Part shown: positions 23,277-33,295 of the stretch, one piece after another | Layout of the letters: each line of letters opens with the position of its first letter | Numbering within the stretch: position 1 is the stretch's first letter | Assembly (NCBI GenBank): GCA_045126595.1 | Contig: JBGVOS010000095.1 | Coordinates: forward strand, 14,423-78,422 | Source of the DNA: UBA1189 sp045126595 | GTDB taxonomy: Bacteria > Bacteroidota > Bacteroidia > Bacteroidales > Bacteroidaceae | Reading direction: 5' to 3' | DNA length: 64,000 nt | The notes under the pieces: model-generated | Databases searched by the model: none | Told to the model about the DNA's origin: nothing | Seen by the model: only the letters and a program-made list of their open reading frames with translations | Position numbers and translations under genes: made by a program

Positions 23277-26114
23277 TTATGAGATTACGATATTCACAAT
23301 CTTCTTCGGCACAACGATGACCTTACGGATGGTCTTGCCGTCAATATACTTCTGTGTATTCTCGTTGGCGAGTACAGTCTCCTGGATGGCCGTGTTGTCC
23401 ATATCGGCCGCCAGTTCCATAGTGAAGCGGGTCTTGCCGTTGAATGAGATGGAGTAGGTCACGCTGTCCTCCTTAAGATACTCCTCATTGAACTCGGGCC
23501 ATTGGGCATCGCATACAGAGCCTTCGCCACCCAACTGCTCATAGAGTTCTTCACATACGTGGGGTGCGAAAGGTGCGAGTGCAACAACGAGGGCTTTTAA
23601 GATATCACGCTTAGTGCACTTCAATGATGAGAGTTCATTCACACAAATCATAAAGGCACTGATAGAGGTATTGTAAGAGAATACCTCAATATCGGCAGTC
23701 ACCTTCTTGATGAGCTTGTGCAGTGACTTCAACTCCTCCTTGGTGGGAGCATCATCAGTAACAATGAGTTCCTCGCCACGACCATAGAAGAGACCCCAGA
23801 ACTTCTTGAGGAAGCGGTGGCAACCGTCGATGCCGTTGGTGTCCCAAGGCTTTGACTGCTCCACAGGGCCGAGGAACATTTCGTACATACGCAGGGTGTC
23901 GGCACCATACTTCTCGACAATCATGTCGGGGTTCACCACGTTGAACATTGACTTTGACATCTTCTCTACTGCCCATCCGCAGATGTACTTGCCATCTTCG
24001 AGGATGAACTCAGCGTTGTTATATTCGGGGCGCCAAGCCTTGAAGGCCTCAATGTCAAGTACGTCGTTGGCTACGATGTTTACATCTACGTGGATAGGAG
24101 TCACGTCGTAGTCCTTCTTCAAGTTGAGTGATACGAAGGTGTTGGTATCCTTGATACGGTACACGAAGTTACTGCGACCCTGAATCATACCCTGATTCAC
24201 GAGTTTCTGGAAGGGCTCGTCCTTAGCGCTGTGGCCGAGGTCGAAGAGGAACTTGTTCCAGAAGCGTGAGTAGATGAGGTGACCTGTAGCGTGCTCGCTA
24301 CCACCTACATAGAGGTCTACATTCTGCCAGTAGGCACCCACCTTGTCGTCTACGAGAGCCTTATGGTTACGGGGATCCATATAACGGAGGTAATAGGCCG
24401 ATGAACCTGCAAAGCCGGGCATGGTGTTGAGCTCAAGGGGGAAGATCGTGACGTTGTCAATCTTGGCGTTCTCTACCACGCAGTTGTTCACAGTGTCCCA
24501 AGCCCATACGGTAGCATGGCCCAAGGGAGGCTCTCCACTCTCTGTGGGGAGGAACTTGGCCACCTCAGGCAATTCAATGGGCAGGCAACTCTCGGGCACC
24601 ATATAGGGCATGCCCTCCTTATAGTATACGGGGAACGGCTCGCCCCAGTAGCGCTGGCGGCTGAAGATGGCATCACGCAAACGGTAGTTCACCTTCACGT
24701 GGCCCAGACCCTTCTCCTTGATATATTCTTTTGTGCGTGCGATGGCCTCCTTTACGGTGAGACCGTTGAGCACAAGGTCGCATTCGCCAGCCTGCTCGGG
24801 ACGCGGTGAGTTCATCATGATACCCTCCTTGGCGTCGAAGCTTTCTTCCGATACGTCGGCACCTTCGATGAGCGGACGAATCTCAAGGCCGAAGTGCTTG
24901 GCAAAAGCATAGTCGCGACTGTCGTGAGCGGGCACGGCCATAATGGCACCAGTGCCGTAGCCTGCGAGCACATAATCTGAAATCCACACGGGGATGCTCT
25001 CGCCTGTCAAGGGGTTGATGGCATACGAACCGCTCCACACACCTGTCACGCGGCGGTCGGAAATGCGCTCACGCTCGGTGCGCTTCTTGGTAGCATCGAG
25101 GTAGGCCTCCACAGCCTCCTTCTGCTCGGGAGTGGTAAGAGTAGCTACCAGTTCGCTCTCAGGAGCAAGTACCATGAAGGTCACACCGAATACCGTGTCA
25201 GCACGGGTGGTGAAGATAACAAACTCCACATCGCTGTCCTTTACCTTAAAGGTGAGCTCGGCACCCTCACTGCGGCCAATCCAGTTGCGCTGGGTCTCTT
25301 TCAGAGAATCGGTCCAGTCAATCTTGTCCAGTCCGTCGAGCAGGCGACCAGCATAAGCCGACACGCGCAAGCACCACTGGCGCATCTTCTTCTGCACCAC
25401 GGGATAACCGCCACGCTCCGATACACCGTCTACCACCTCATCGTTGGCAAGCACGGTGCCGAGTTTGGGGCACCAGTTCACCATCGTCTCGCCGAGGTAG
25501 GCGATACGGTAGTTCATCAGCACCTCCTGCTGCTCCTTCTCACTCATCGCCTTCCACTCCTCGGCGGTGAAGGTGAGCGCCTCCGACTGTGCGGCATCGA
25601 TACCCTCCGAACCCTTCTGCTCGAAGTGCGCTACGAGGTTCTCGATGGGCATTGCCTTGCCCTGAGCATTGTCATAGTATGAGCCGAACATCTTGATGAA
25701 AGCCCACTGTGTCCACTGATAATACTCGGGATCACAAGTGCGGATTTCGCGATTCCAGTCAAAAGAGAAACCAATCTTATCCAGCTGCTCACGATAGCGG
25801 CCGATATTCTGTACTGTAGTGATAGCAGGGTGCTGACCTGTCTGTATAGCATATTGCTCAGCGGGAAGACCATAGGCGTCATATCCCATGGGGTTGAGCA
25901 CGTTATAGCCTTGTGAGCGCTTATAGCGGGCATAGATGTCCGAAGCGATATATCCCAGCGGATGACCCACATGGAGTCCTGCTCCCGAGGGATAGGGGAA
26001 CATATTGAGCACATAGAATTTCTTCTTCTCAGGGTCTTCGGTCACCTGATAGGTCTTGTTGTCGACCCATCGCTGCTGCCATTTTTTTTCAATCTCTCTA
26101 AAGTTGTATTCCAT
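23277..26114 (-). CDS. leuS: Leucyl-tRNA synthetase
   Basis: Class I synthetase of 945 residues charging tRNA-Leu. The HIGH signature is PSGAGLHVGHPLGY near residues 41-54, and the KMSKS loop is VEKMSKSMFN near residue 717. The CP1 editing domain (about 230-450) includes VFTTRADTVFGVTFMVLAPE-like text (the sequence reads VIFTTRADTVFGVTFMV), the threonine-rich editing site typical of an active editor, followed by GTGAIMAVPAHDSRDYAFA. The C-terminal anticodon-binding region ends KKIVNIVIS. It is transcribed from its own promoter at 26165-26196 and followed by the YitT gene. Confidence 0.98.
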   Translation of the reverse strand: MEYNFREIEKKWQQRWVDNKTYQVTEDPEKKKFYVLNMFPYPSGAGLHVGHPLGYIASDIYARYKRSQGYNVLNPMGYDAYGLPAEQYAIQTGQHPAITTVQNIGRYREQLDKIGFSFDWNREIRTCDPEYYQWTQWAFIKMFGSYYDNAQGKAMPIENLVAHFEQKGSEGIDAAQSEALTFTAEEWKAMSEKEQQEVLMNYRIAYLGETMVNWCPKLGTVLANDEVVDGVSERGGYPVVQKKMRQWCLRVSAYAGRLLDGLDKIDWTDSLKETQRNWIGRSEGAELTFKVKDSDVEFVIFTTRADTVFGVTFMVLAPESELVATLTTPEQKEAVEAYLDATKKRTERERISDRRVTGVWSGSYAINPLTGESIPVWISDYVLAGYGTGAIMAVPAHDSRDYAFAKHFGLEIRPLIEGADVSEESFDAKEGIMMNSPRPEQAGECDLVLNGLTVKEAIARTKEYIKEKGLGHVKVNYRLRDAIFSRQRYWGEPFPVYYKEGMPYMVPESCLPIELPEVAKFLPTESGEPPLGHATVWAWDTVNNCVVENAKIDNVTIFPLELNTMPGFAGSSAYYLRYMDPRNHKALVDDKVGAYWQNVDLYVGGSEHATGHLIYSRFWNKFLFDLGHSAKDEPFQKLVNQGMIQGRSNFVYRIKDTNTFVSLNLKKDYDVTPIHVDVNIVANDVLDIEAFKAWRPEYNNAEFILEDGKYICGWAVEKMSKSMFNVVNPDMIVEKYGADTLRMYEMFLGPVEQSKPWDTNGIDGCHRFLKKFWGLFYGRGEELIVTDDAPTKEELKSLHKLIKKVTADIEVFSYNTSISAFMICVNELSSLKCTKRDILKALVVALAPFAPHVCEELYEQLGGEGSVCDAQWPEFNEEYLKEDSVTYSISFNGKTRFTMELAADMDNTAIQETVLANENTQKYIDGKTIRKVIVVPKKIVNIVIS

Positions 26115-26164
26115 ATCTTATTCTGTTTTTGCTCTTTATTTTGCTTCAAATGAGTTTAACGAAG

Positions 26165-26196
26165 CAAAGTTAGTGTAAGGTGAGCGAAAAAGCAAG
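26165..26196 (-). promoter_or_regulatory. Predicted promoter for leuS
   Basis: On the minus strand CTTG (26193-26196), a 20-bp spacer and TAACTTTG (26165-26172). The start is expected near 26158, giving a leader of about 44 nt to the leuS ATG. One mismatch occurs in the -33 box. Confidence 0.6.
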
Positions 26197-26252
26197 TTTC
26201 AACGAGCTAATGTAACAGAAAAGTTATTTTCTTCCCACCGAATAATATCAAA

Positions 26253-28778
26253 TCACATATCATACTCCAGTCCGTCGCCTCCCATACCATATTCGGGCTG
26301 CATGCCGCCACTCTCCATTTTGCGCGGTTTCTTGGCACGCATGTTACCGAAACTGTAGGTGAGCGTACCGCTAATCTGGCGCCCACCACGGAAGTTGCTG
26401 CTGTCCTGGTAGAAGTCCTCACCCCACTTCTCCGAGTGGAAACGACGCGAATTGAGCAGATCGCGACCATTGAGCGAGAAGCTCCACTTACCACCTGCAA
26501 ACTGCTTGCGAATGCCGGCATCAAGACCGTAGTTGGGAGCGCGGTAGCCCTGTGCGATGACACTCTTGGCATTGTACATGCCCGTCACCTGAAGCGACCA
26601 TGCCTTGGGCAAACCCACCGTACCCATCATACGGAGACTCCACGAGAAATCCTCGCTGGCATCACCATGCAAGTTCTTACCGTTGGGCAACAGGAAGTCA
26701 AAGGCCTCGAGCTTGTAATAGAACATGTTGAGCGTGGTAGTGAGGTCAAGCTTACCGAAGAGACGGTTCTTGCCCACAATCTCCACACCCGAAGAGAGTG
26801 ACTGTGCCACGTTGTCCGTAGTGCTGTACATGATACCATCCTTCATATAGGATATGCGCTGCATGATGTCGTCGGTAGTACGATAATAGGCCGACACCGA
26901 GAGCATGTGGTTCTCCCATGACTTGAGGTAGTTAAGTTCGAAGGCATTGGAGTACTCAGGCTTCAGCATAGGGTTACCATACGAGATATTGGTAGAGTCG
27001 CTGATATTATGGAACGAGTTGAGCTGTCCGCCCCAAGGACGACGCACACGCATGGTATAGTTCACCTGAAGCTCATTATCATTAGGCAACTGGTATGAGA
27101 GAAACACACTGGGAAAAAGCTTGAACACCGGTTTTAGCGGCTCAAAGTGGGATATCTCACTGCCTCCTACCATCTCCTTGGAGTACGAGTTGGTGCTCAC
27201 CTTATAATACTCGCCTCGCATACCCACCTGATAGCCAAAGTTTTTCCACAGCTTGCCCGAATAGGTGGCATAGAGTGCGTGAAGGTCGCGATTATATACA
27301 AATCGATTATAGAGGCTGACAATCTCGTCCTGACGATTGGGGGCACCATAGGTCGTCGTGGGATTGTTTTCGCGCGAGAAGGTACCGCGATAGCCGGCTT
27401 GCAGCTTATGGTTCTCGTTGAAGGCGTTTTCATAGTCGAGCTGCACCTCATACTCCGTATTGTTAGCTGCACCTATCTGTTCTTGAAATGAACTGTACAA
27501 GGGCACATATTGTGAACTCTCCAATGGGACATCCACATAGGTCGTATCGTTATATATGCTACTGTTGTCGTTACCCCAGTGGTGGCGCGATGCCGTAAAG
27601 TCAATCCAGTGCGTGGTACTCCACTCGTGTTTGTAGCCGAGACTGAGATTATACATCAACATGACGCCTGTGCTTGTAGTATTTCGCTGACGAGTATAGT
27701 CTTGCAACTTTTCTCCACCAGCAATCCGTCCGCCCTCATAGCCAATGACATTGCTACGATGCGGATTGCCCATCATCCCCATGAGGTCCACCGAGATATG
27801 GTCCTTCTCGGTCACATGCCAGGTGAGTCCGGCACGGGTAAACATATTGCGTCCGTTCATGTTTCCCTGTCCCAGCTGGTCGAGGTAGGTGGTGTCGTTA
27901 CCCAGATAATTCTCGCGGTAACTAGTGTTCTCATTATGGTGACGACGCTCGCGGTAACTGATGTTGGCGTAAGCATCGAGCTTACCACTGCTGTAGTTGA
28001 TGTTGGCGCTCGCATTGTAGCCGCCAAAGTCGGTGTCATACATGCTCGCTCCAGCCTGGGCACTACCATAATAGCCCGCCTTGCGGTCGCGCTTGAGCAC
28101 GATGTTGATGATGCCGACCGTGCCCTCGGGGCTATATTTTGCCGAAGGATTGGTGATGACCTCAATGCGCTCGATGCTCTCTGCCGGCATCTGCTCCAGG
28201 ATGTCACCCTGATTGTCGGCCGTGAGGCCCTGTGCCTTACCGTTGATCCACACCGTCACGCTCTCTGAGCCACGCAATGACACCGTGCCTTCGGTGTCGA
28301 CCTCCACGGAGGGAATATTCTGCAAGATATCCGAGGCCGAACCACCCGTAGCAGCGATGGCCTGATCCACGTTGAACACCTTCTTGTCGATTTCAAACTT
28401 CATTTGCGAACGAATACCGGTGACCTCCACCTCTTTCAGCATCTGGTTGTCCTCGCTGATGGCTATCTGCTTGAAGTGGGCATGGCGTGCTTCGGTCGAG
28501 AGGGTAAACTCGCGCGTGGCGCTCTGATAGCCTATGCACGACACCACGAGTACGTAGCTGCCATACTTCAGCTCATCGATGCGAAAATTGCCCTTTTCAT
28601 CGGTGATGACACCCCCGGCCATACTGCCCGAGGCCTTGCTGTTGACTACGATGTTGACAAACTCCACGGGCTCTCCCGTCTCCTTGTCCACAACCTTTCC
28701 TCTCACGCTACCCTGCGCCATCGCAGCGCTCAAGGGGAGCAACACTCCTGCCATGAGGAGCAACAAAAACTTCTTCAT
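26253..28778 (-). CDS. TonB-dependent receptor / outer-membrane beta-barrel family protein
   Basis: An 841-residue outer-membrane protein. The signal peptide ends AAMA with Gln next (AQGSVRG). A carboxypeptidase-like regulatory domain (about 22-110, GKVVDKETGEPVEFVNIVV, TDEKGNFRIDEL) precedes a plug domain with LQNIPSVEVDTEGTVSLRGSESV near residues 150-175 and IERIEVITNPSAKYSPEGTVGIINIVLK. The remainder is a long beta-barrel. This arrangement belongs to the outer-membrane barrel family in which the barrel lacks the classical SusC signature, and no SusD partner is next to it. The cargo is unknown. The C-terminus is unusual in being Met/Gly-rich (KMESGGMQPEYGMGGDGLEYDM, split here as KMESGGMQPEY and GMGGDGLEYDM), which could bind metal, but that is speculation. 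Confidence 0.87.
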   Translation of the reverse strand: MKKFLLLLMAGVLLPLSAAMAQGSVRGKVVDKETGEPVEFVNIVVNSKASGSMAGGVITDEKGNFRIDELKYGSYVLVVSCIGYQSATREFTLSTEARHAHFKQIAISEDNQMLKEVEVTGIRSQMKFEIDKKVFNVDQAIAATGGSASDILQNIPSVEVDTEGTVSLRGSESVTVWINGKAQGLTADNQGDILEQMPAESIERIEVITNPSAKYSPEGTVGIINIVLKRDRKAGYYGSAQAGASMYDTDFGGYNASANINYSSGKLDAYANISYRERRHHNENTSYRENYLGNDTTYLDQLGQGNMNGRNMFTRAGLTWHVTEKDHISVDLMGMMGNPHRSNVIGYEGGRIAGGEKLQDYTRQRNTTSTGVMLMYNLSLGYKHEWSTTHWIDFTASRHHWGNDNSSIYNDTTYVDVPLESSQYVPLYSSFQEQIGAANNTEYEVQLDYENAFNENHKLQAGYRGTFSRENNPTTTYGAPNRQDEIVSLYNRFVYNRDLHALYATYSGKLWKNFGYQVGMRGEYYKVSTNSYSKEMVGGSEISHFEPLKPVFKLFPSVFLSYQLPNDNELQVNYTMRVRRPWGGQLNSFHNISDSTNISYGNPMLKPEYSNAFELNYLKSWENHMLSVSAYYRTTDDIMQRISYMKDGIMYSTTDNVAQSLSSGVEIVGKNRLFGKLDLTTTLNMFYYKLEAFDFLLPNGKNLHGDASEDFSWSLRMMGTVGLPKAWSLQVTGMYNAKSVIAQGYRAPNYGLDAGIRKQFAGGKWSFSLNGRDLLNSRRFHSEKWGEDFYQDSSNFRGGRQISGTLTYSFGNMRAKKPRKMESGGMQPEYGMGGDGLEYDM

Positions 28779-28849
28779 TATTCTGCGGTGATTTTCTTAT
28801 CCAAACTATTTAGACCTCTCGTTAAACCAAAGGTTTAATTTTGAGGCTG

Positions 28850-28881
28850 CAAAGATAACCAAAAGTAAGCGAAATCCCAAG
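28850..28881 (-). promoter_or_regulatory. Predicted promoter for the TonB-dependent receptor
   Basis: On the minus strand CTTG (28878-28881), a 20-bp spacer and TATCTTTG (28850-28857). The start is expected near 28843 with a leader of about 65 nt. The paired palindromes at 28939-28972 lie about 60 bp further upstream. Confidence 0.6.
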
Positions 28882-28930
28882 CTTCGCCATCCATTCTACT
28901 GTCCAATATTTTTTTTCGGGCAAAGAGAAC

Positions 28931-28982
28931 AACTTTTGTCATCGCGATGAAAATCCATCGTCACCGCGGTGAGAAAAGTTAT
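28931..28982. repeat. Paired 12-bp palindromes with 22-bp spacing
   Basis: TCATCGCGATGA (28939-28950) and TCACCGCGGTGA (28961-28972) are both perfect 12-bp palindromes whose starts are 22 bp apart. Their flanks make the whole an inverted repeat (AACTTTT on the left, AAAAGTT on the right). It lies upstream of the TonB receptor promoter and downstream of yifB, both on the minus strand, so it could be an operator for the receptor or a stop signal after yifB. No T-run follows directly. Confidence 0.6.
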
Positions 28983-29018
28983 TGGGTTAATTGTTTTTGA
29001 ATCGACAATAGGGCTGAT

Positions 29019-30557
29019 TCATGCTCCCCAGTTCTCGCGGTCAAGGCTGCGATAGCCGATGGCTTCGGCGATGTGGGTTGTCTGCACCGTGTCGCTACCA
29101 TCGAGGTCGGCAATGGTGCGAGCCACCTTGAGGATGCGGTCGTAGGCACGGGCCGAAAGGTTGAGACGGTCCATAGCACTCTGCAGCATGGCACGGCCAC
29201 ATTCGTCGAGTTGCACGTACTTCTGCAACAGGCGTGGGGTCATCTGGGCATTGCAGTGGATGCCGGACTCGTGGGCAAAGCGCTGTTCCTGTATCTGGCG
29301 GGCACGGATAACGCGTTCGCGGATGGCGGCACTGCTCTCCGAGGGAGTGGGCTTCACCAAGTCGTCAAAGGGGACGGGCACAATCTCTACTTGTATATCG
29401 ATGCGGTCGAGCAGAGGGCCGCTAATCTTATTGAGATACTTCTGCACTTGGGATGGGCTGCACACGCAGGGCTTTGTCGGGTGATTGTAGTAGCCGCAAG
29501 GGCAGGGATTCATCGAGGCCACAAGCATGAAGTTGGCAGGGTAGTCGATGCTGTACTTGGCACGGGCAATGGTGATGTGTCGGTCTTCGAGCGGCTGGCG
29601 CAACATCTCGAGCACACTGCGGTTAAACTCGGGCAACTCATCGCAGAAGAGTACACCATTGTGAGCCAGGCTTATCTCACCGGGCTGCGGATTGGTGCCG
29701 CCACCGACCAGTGCCACCGAAGAGATGGTGTGGTGAGGACTGCGGAAGGGGCGCACGGCCACAAGCGATGAGTCTTTGCCCAAACGGCCGGCCACGGAGT
29801 GTATCTTGGTGGTTTCAAGGCTCTCGTGGAGCGATAGAGGCGGCAGGATGGAGGGAAGGCGCTTGGCCATCATCGACTTTCCGGCACCGGGAGGGCCGAT
29901 GAGGATAATGTTGTGGGAACCGGCGGCAGCCACCTCGAAGGCACGCTTCACATTCTCCTGTCCGCGAACATCGGAAAAGTCAAACTCGAAGTTGTCTTGA
30001 TGGGCATAGAACTCTCCGCGGGTGTCTACGACCGTAGGAGTCAAGGTGTCTTCACCATTGAGGAAACGTATCACCTGCACGATATTGTCCACGCCATAGA
30101 CGTTGAGGTTATTGACCACGGCTGCCTCACGAGCATTCTGGGCAGGGAGGATGAGTCCTTCGTAGCCCAGCTCGCGTGCCTTGATGGCTATGGGCAGAGC
30201 GCCCTTGATGGGCATGAGGTTGCCGTCGAGTCCCAATTCGCCCATAATAAGGTAGCGGGAAAGCCTGTCGGAGACTATCATGTCGCTTGCCGCCAAGATG
30301 CCGATGGCAATGGGCAGGTCGTAGGCCGAGCCCTCCTTGCGGATGTCGGCCGGAGCCATGTTGACCGTAATCTGCGACGCAGGCACCTTGTGCCCGGTGT
30401 TGAGCAAGGCAGCACGGATGCGCTCGTGGCTCTCTTTGACGGCTGCGTCAGGGAGCCCTACGAGAAAGAACTTCACGCCACGCGAGGTGTTCACCTCAAT
30501 GGTGACTACGGTAGCATCGACGCCCTGCACAGCAGCTCCGAAGACTTTGACAAGCAT
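29019..30557 (-). CDS. YifB-family Mg chelatase-like AAA ATPase
   Basis: A 512-residue protein of the YifB/ComM family. The N-terminal domain is S5-like (residues about 20-140, VVTIEVNTSRGVKFFLVGLPDAAVKESHERIRAAL). The AAA+ domain shows Walker A GPPGAGKSMM near residue 220, Walker B-region LFCDELPEF and the sensor region ASMNPCPCGYY with its Cys cluster, and the C-terminal helical domain ends at SLDREN. Homologues (ComM) are helicases that drive branch migration in natural transformation; here the role is inferred only by family. It is the last gene of a probable PfkB-S41-yifB transcript, beginning 8 bp after the S41 gene. Confidence 0.95.
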   Translation of the reverse strand: MLVKVFGAAVQGVDATVVTIEVNTSRGVKFFLVGLPDAAVKESHERIRAALLNTGHKVPASQITVNMAPADIRKEGSAYDLPIAIGILAASDMIVSDRLSRYLIMGELGLDGNLMPIKGALPIAIKARELGYEGLILPAQNAREAAVVNNLNVYGVDNIVQVIRFLNGEDTLTPTVVDTRGEFYAHQDNFEFDFSDVRGQENVKRAFEVAAAGSHNIILIGPPGAGKSMMAKRLPSILPPLSLHESLETTKIHSVAGRLGKDSSLVAVRPFRSPHHTISSVALVGGGTNPQPGEISLAHNGVLFCDELPEFNRSVLEMLRQPLEDRHITIARAKYSIDYPANFMLVASMNPCPCGYYNHPTKPCVCSPSQVQKYLNKISGPLLDRIDIQVEIVPVPFDDLVKPTPSESSAAIRERVIRARQIQEQRFAHESGIHCNAQMTPRLLQKYVQLDECGRAMLQSAMDRLNLSARAYDRILKVARTIADLDGSDTVQTTHIAEAIGYRSLDRENWGA

Positions 30558-30565
30558 AATCTATA

Positions 30566-32269
30566 TTATTTCTTTTTCTTCTGACTTTCTTTATCCTTCT
30601 CTGTGGGCACAAGTATCTTCTTGTAGGCATTCTCATCCTTTAGCAGTGTACGGGCACGCAGGATGGTGCTGTCGCCCTTGATGCTCTGAATGATGCCGCC
30701 ACGCTGATGATAGTAGCGAGTGACCAGCTCGTCGGCAAGGAGTTCGCAGATATCGTCCTTGAAGATGTCGAAGTCGCGGTCTATGTCGTGGCTGAGCCTT
30801 TTCTCCAAGGCGGCAAATTCGGCAGCCGCATCGGTGGTGTAACCCTCAAACTCAGCTACCTCCTTGAGTGCTGCCAACGCCTTCTCGCTCTGGCGGTCGT
30901 AGGTAAAGTCCGATGCCTTCACCGCCTCCTTGAACGCAAGGAACAGGCTGTCGCTCACTTCAAACTCCTCAATAGGAGCGATAGCGGTATGGTGGCGTGT
31001 GTAGTCGGTGACAAAGTCGAGCAGCACATCGCTGTTGGCCAAGTAGAACAGCAGATTGGGCAGCCGCTTGGCGGTAATCTCCACATCGGGGGTGATGCCC
31101 CCGCTTTCATGTACAGGACGTCCAGAGAGGGTGTAGAATGTAGTCTTCACGCTATCGGCCTTGCTGTCTTTCTTTTCTGATGAAGAGCGCTTCTTCGAGT
31201 AGTCAATCTTCTGCACACAGCGCCCCGAGGGAGTGTAGTACTTCGAAGTGGTAATCTTGAGCGAGGCATTGTAGGGCAGCTCACGTACCGACTGCACCAA
31301 GCCCTTGCCAAAGGTGCGACTGCCCATGATGACACCGCGGTCGAGGTCCTGTATGGCACCGGCTACAATCTCCGATGCCGATGCGCTCTGCCCATCGACA
31401 AGGATGACAAGCGGGACATCCATGTCAAGTGGTTCGCGACGGGTATTGAAGGTCTGCGAAGCCTGAGGTATCTTCCCCTTGGTAGAGACTACCGTGGTGC
31501 CCTTGGGGACAAAGAGCCCGGAGATGTCTACGGCTTCGGACAACGACCCTCCTCCATTGCCGCGCAGATCAAGGATAAAACTGCGGGCGCCGCGGTTCTT
31601 GAGGTCCACGAGTGCCAGTCGCACCTCACGAGCACAGTTCTCAGTGAAGCTGTTGAGGATAACATAGCCTACACTGTCGGCAAACAGGGTGTAATAAGGT
31701 ACGGGAGGCATGGCGATATTGGCACGCGAAAGCTTCACCTCGATGATGCTGTCGGCCACACCTTGACGCTTGGCACGCACGGTGAGCGTGGTGCCCGGCT
31801 CGCCACGCAAGCGTGAGCTCACTTCATCTACGAGCAGTCCCTTAAGATCTTCACCATCGATGGACAGCAGGATATCCCCCGCAAGCAAGCCGGCATCAAG
31901 GGCGGGCATGCCCTCATAGGGTTCTACGATGACCACGCGGTCATGCTTCTTGTGGTAACGGATAACGGCTCCCACACCGGCATACTTGCCCGTAATCATC
32001 ATCTTCAGGTCATCGTCGTCCTCCTCGGGGTAGTATATGGTATAGGGGTCGAGGTCGGCAAGCATAGCGTGGATGCCGGTCTCTATAGCATTGGCCACAT
32101 CAAGGGTATCAACGTACATCATATCAAGTTCGCGGAATACCGAGTGGAAAATATCAAGGTATTTTGAAGCGAGAAAATTGCGGTCGTCTCCCTTGAAACT
32201 CACCAATGCAGTAGCCACAAGCGGTATGGCAAGCAGCCATACCACGGATTTACGGGAATGCTTCTTCAT
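30566..32269 (-). CDS. S41-family C-terminal processing peptidase with PDZ domain
   Basis: A 567-residue exported serine peptidase. An uncleaved or late-cleaved N-terminal membrane segment (WLLAIPLVATALVSF) is followed by an N-terminal helical region (DPYTIYY), a PDZ domain (about 85-175, GVGAVIRYHKKHDRVVIVEPYEGMPA in two parts) and the protease core. The catalytic Ser lies in DGQSASASEIVAGAI near residue 295 and the catalytic Lys in SRTFGKGLVQ. This is the CtpA/Prc type. It overlaps the PfkB gene by 4 nt (ATGA) and precedes yifB by 8 bp. A second, shorter S41 peptidase is encoded at 60098-61687. Confidence 0.94.
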   Translation of the reverse strand: MKKHSRKSVVWLLAIPLVATALVSFKGDDRNFLASKYLDIFHSVFRELDMMYVDTLDVANAIETGIHAMLADLDPYTIYYPEEDDDDLKMMITGKYAGVGAVIRYHKKHDRVVIVEPYEGMPALDAGLLAGDILLSIDGEDLKGLLVDEVSSRLRGEPGTTLTVRAKRQGVADSIIEVKLSRANIAMPPVPYYTLFADSVGYVILNSFTENCAREVRLALVDLKNRGARSFILDLRGNGGGSLSEAVDISGLFVPKGTTVVSTKGKIPQASQTFNTRREPLDMDVPLVILVDGQSASASEIVAGAIQDLDRGVIMGSRTFGKGLVQSVRELPYNASLKITTSKYYTPSGRCVQKIDYSKKRSSSEKKDSKADSVKTTFYTLSGRPVHESGGITPDVEITAKRLPNLLFYLANSDVLLDFVTDYTRHHTAIAPIEEFEVSDSLFLAFKEAVKASDFTYDRQSEKALAALKEVAEFEGYTTDAAAEFAALEKRLSHDIDRDFDIFKDDICELLADELVTRYYHQRGGIIQSIKGDSTILRARTLLKDENAYKKILVPTEKDKESQKKKK

Positions 32270-33249
32270 TTTGCTATACGAGATATTTCAGACTTAATAT
32301 TATTCCAGGTCTCTTCGGTCAGTCGGGTTCCGACGGTCTGTATCACGTGACCCGAAAGAAGAGTACCAACCTCGGCACACTGGGTCAAGGTATAGCCGTT
32401 CATCAGGCCATACATGACACCGGCTGCATAGAAATCACCGGCAGCAGTAGTGTCGACTACCTTGCCGACCTCCATCGCAGGGGCAAAGGCCTTCTCCCCT
32501 CCACACATGACGGTAGAACCCGCAGCACCGAGTTTCACTACCGCCACCTCGCACAACGAATGCAGGTGCTCAAGAGCAGTGGCAGGGTCAGCGGCAGAAA
32601 AAGCACGCGCCTCCTCCTCATTGGCAAAGACGATATCCACATAATCGGTCACCAGACGGGTGAAGAACTCGTGGTCGGCAGCCACGATATTGTAGCTCGC
32701 CAAGTCGAGACACACCTTCAGGCCCATCTCCTTGGCCAACTCCACAGCACGCAGGATGAGCGCATGATTCTGTACCAGGTAGCCCTCTACATAGAGATAG
32801 TCATACCCCTCGAACATCGAAGCCGTGAGGTTCTCGGGCCCCATCATTGCCGCAGCCCCCAGATAGGTGGCAAAGGTGCGCTCCCCGTCAGGAGAGATAA
32901 AGGTGTAGGCCACTCCCGACTGGACAGGCAGAGTTGCCAGATAGGGGACGATGCCACATTGTTCGCAATTGTCGACAAAGAAATGGCCGGTAGCATCGTC
33001 GCCCACAGCGCCGATGAAGCCCGGTGTTGCACCCAAGTTAGCCAAAGCCAGCATGGTATTGCCAGCCGACCCTCCTGTGGCACGCTGCACCTCAAGCGAG
33101 GCAAAGCACTCCTGTATGTGCTGCTGCTCTTCATCGCCAATGAGGGTCATACCCCCCTTGGGCAGACCAAACTGACGGAGCAGCCCATCATCCGACAAAG
33201 TGACCAATGCATCGACCAATGCATTGCCAATTCCTATGATTTTCTTCAT
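32266..33249 (-). CDS. PfkB-family carbohydrate/adenosine kinase
   Basis: A 327-residue ribokinase-fold kinase. The start MKKIIGIGNALVDALV is preferred because the 14 extra upstream residues are low-complexity and unlike the family. Signature 1 is GGSAGNTMLALANLGATPGFIGAVGDD (given as GGSAGNTMLALANLG then FIGAVGDD) near residues 55-80. Signature 2 is DTTAAGDFYAAGVMYGL, containing the catalytic Asp, near residue 260. The overall sequence resembles adenosine kinase-like members common in Bacteroidetes; ribokinase or another sugar substrate remains possible. It is the first gene of a three-gene transcript with the S41 peptidase and yifB. Confidence 0.9.
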   Translation of the reverse strand: MKKIIGIGNALVDALVTLSDDGLLRQFGLPKGGMTLIGDEEQQHIQECFASLEVQRATGGSAGNTMLALANLGATPGFIGAVGDDATGHFFVDNCEQCGIVPYLATLPVQSGVAYTFISPDGERTFATYLGAAAMMGPENLTASMFEGYDYLYVEGYLVQNHALILRAVELAKEMGLKVCLDLASYNIVAADHEFFTRLVTDYVDIVFANEEEARAFSAADPATALEHLHSLCEVAVVKLGAAGSTVMCGGEKAFAPAMEVGKVVDTTAAGDFYAAGVMYGLMNGYTLTQCAEVGTLLSGHVIQTVGTRLTEETWNNIKSEISRIAK

Positions 33250-33295
33250 TTTTGTAGCGTTATTTCCTGTTTTTTGCAATTTTTTCCACAAAGTT

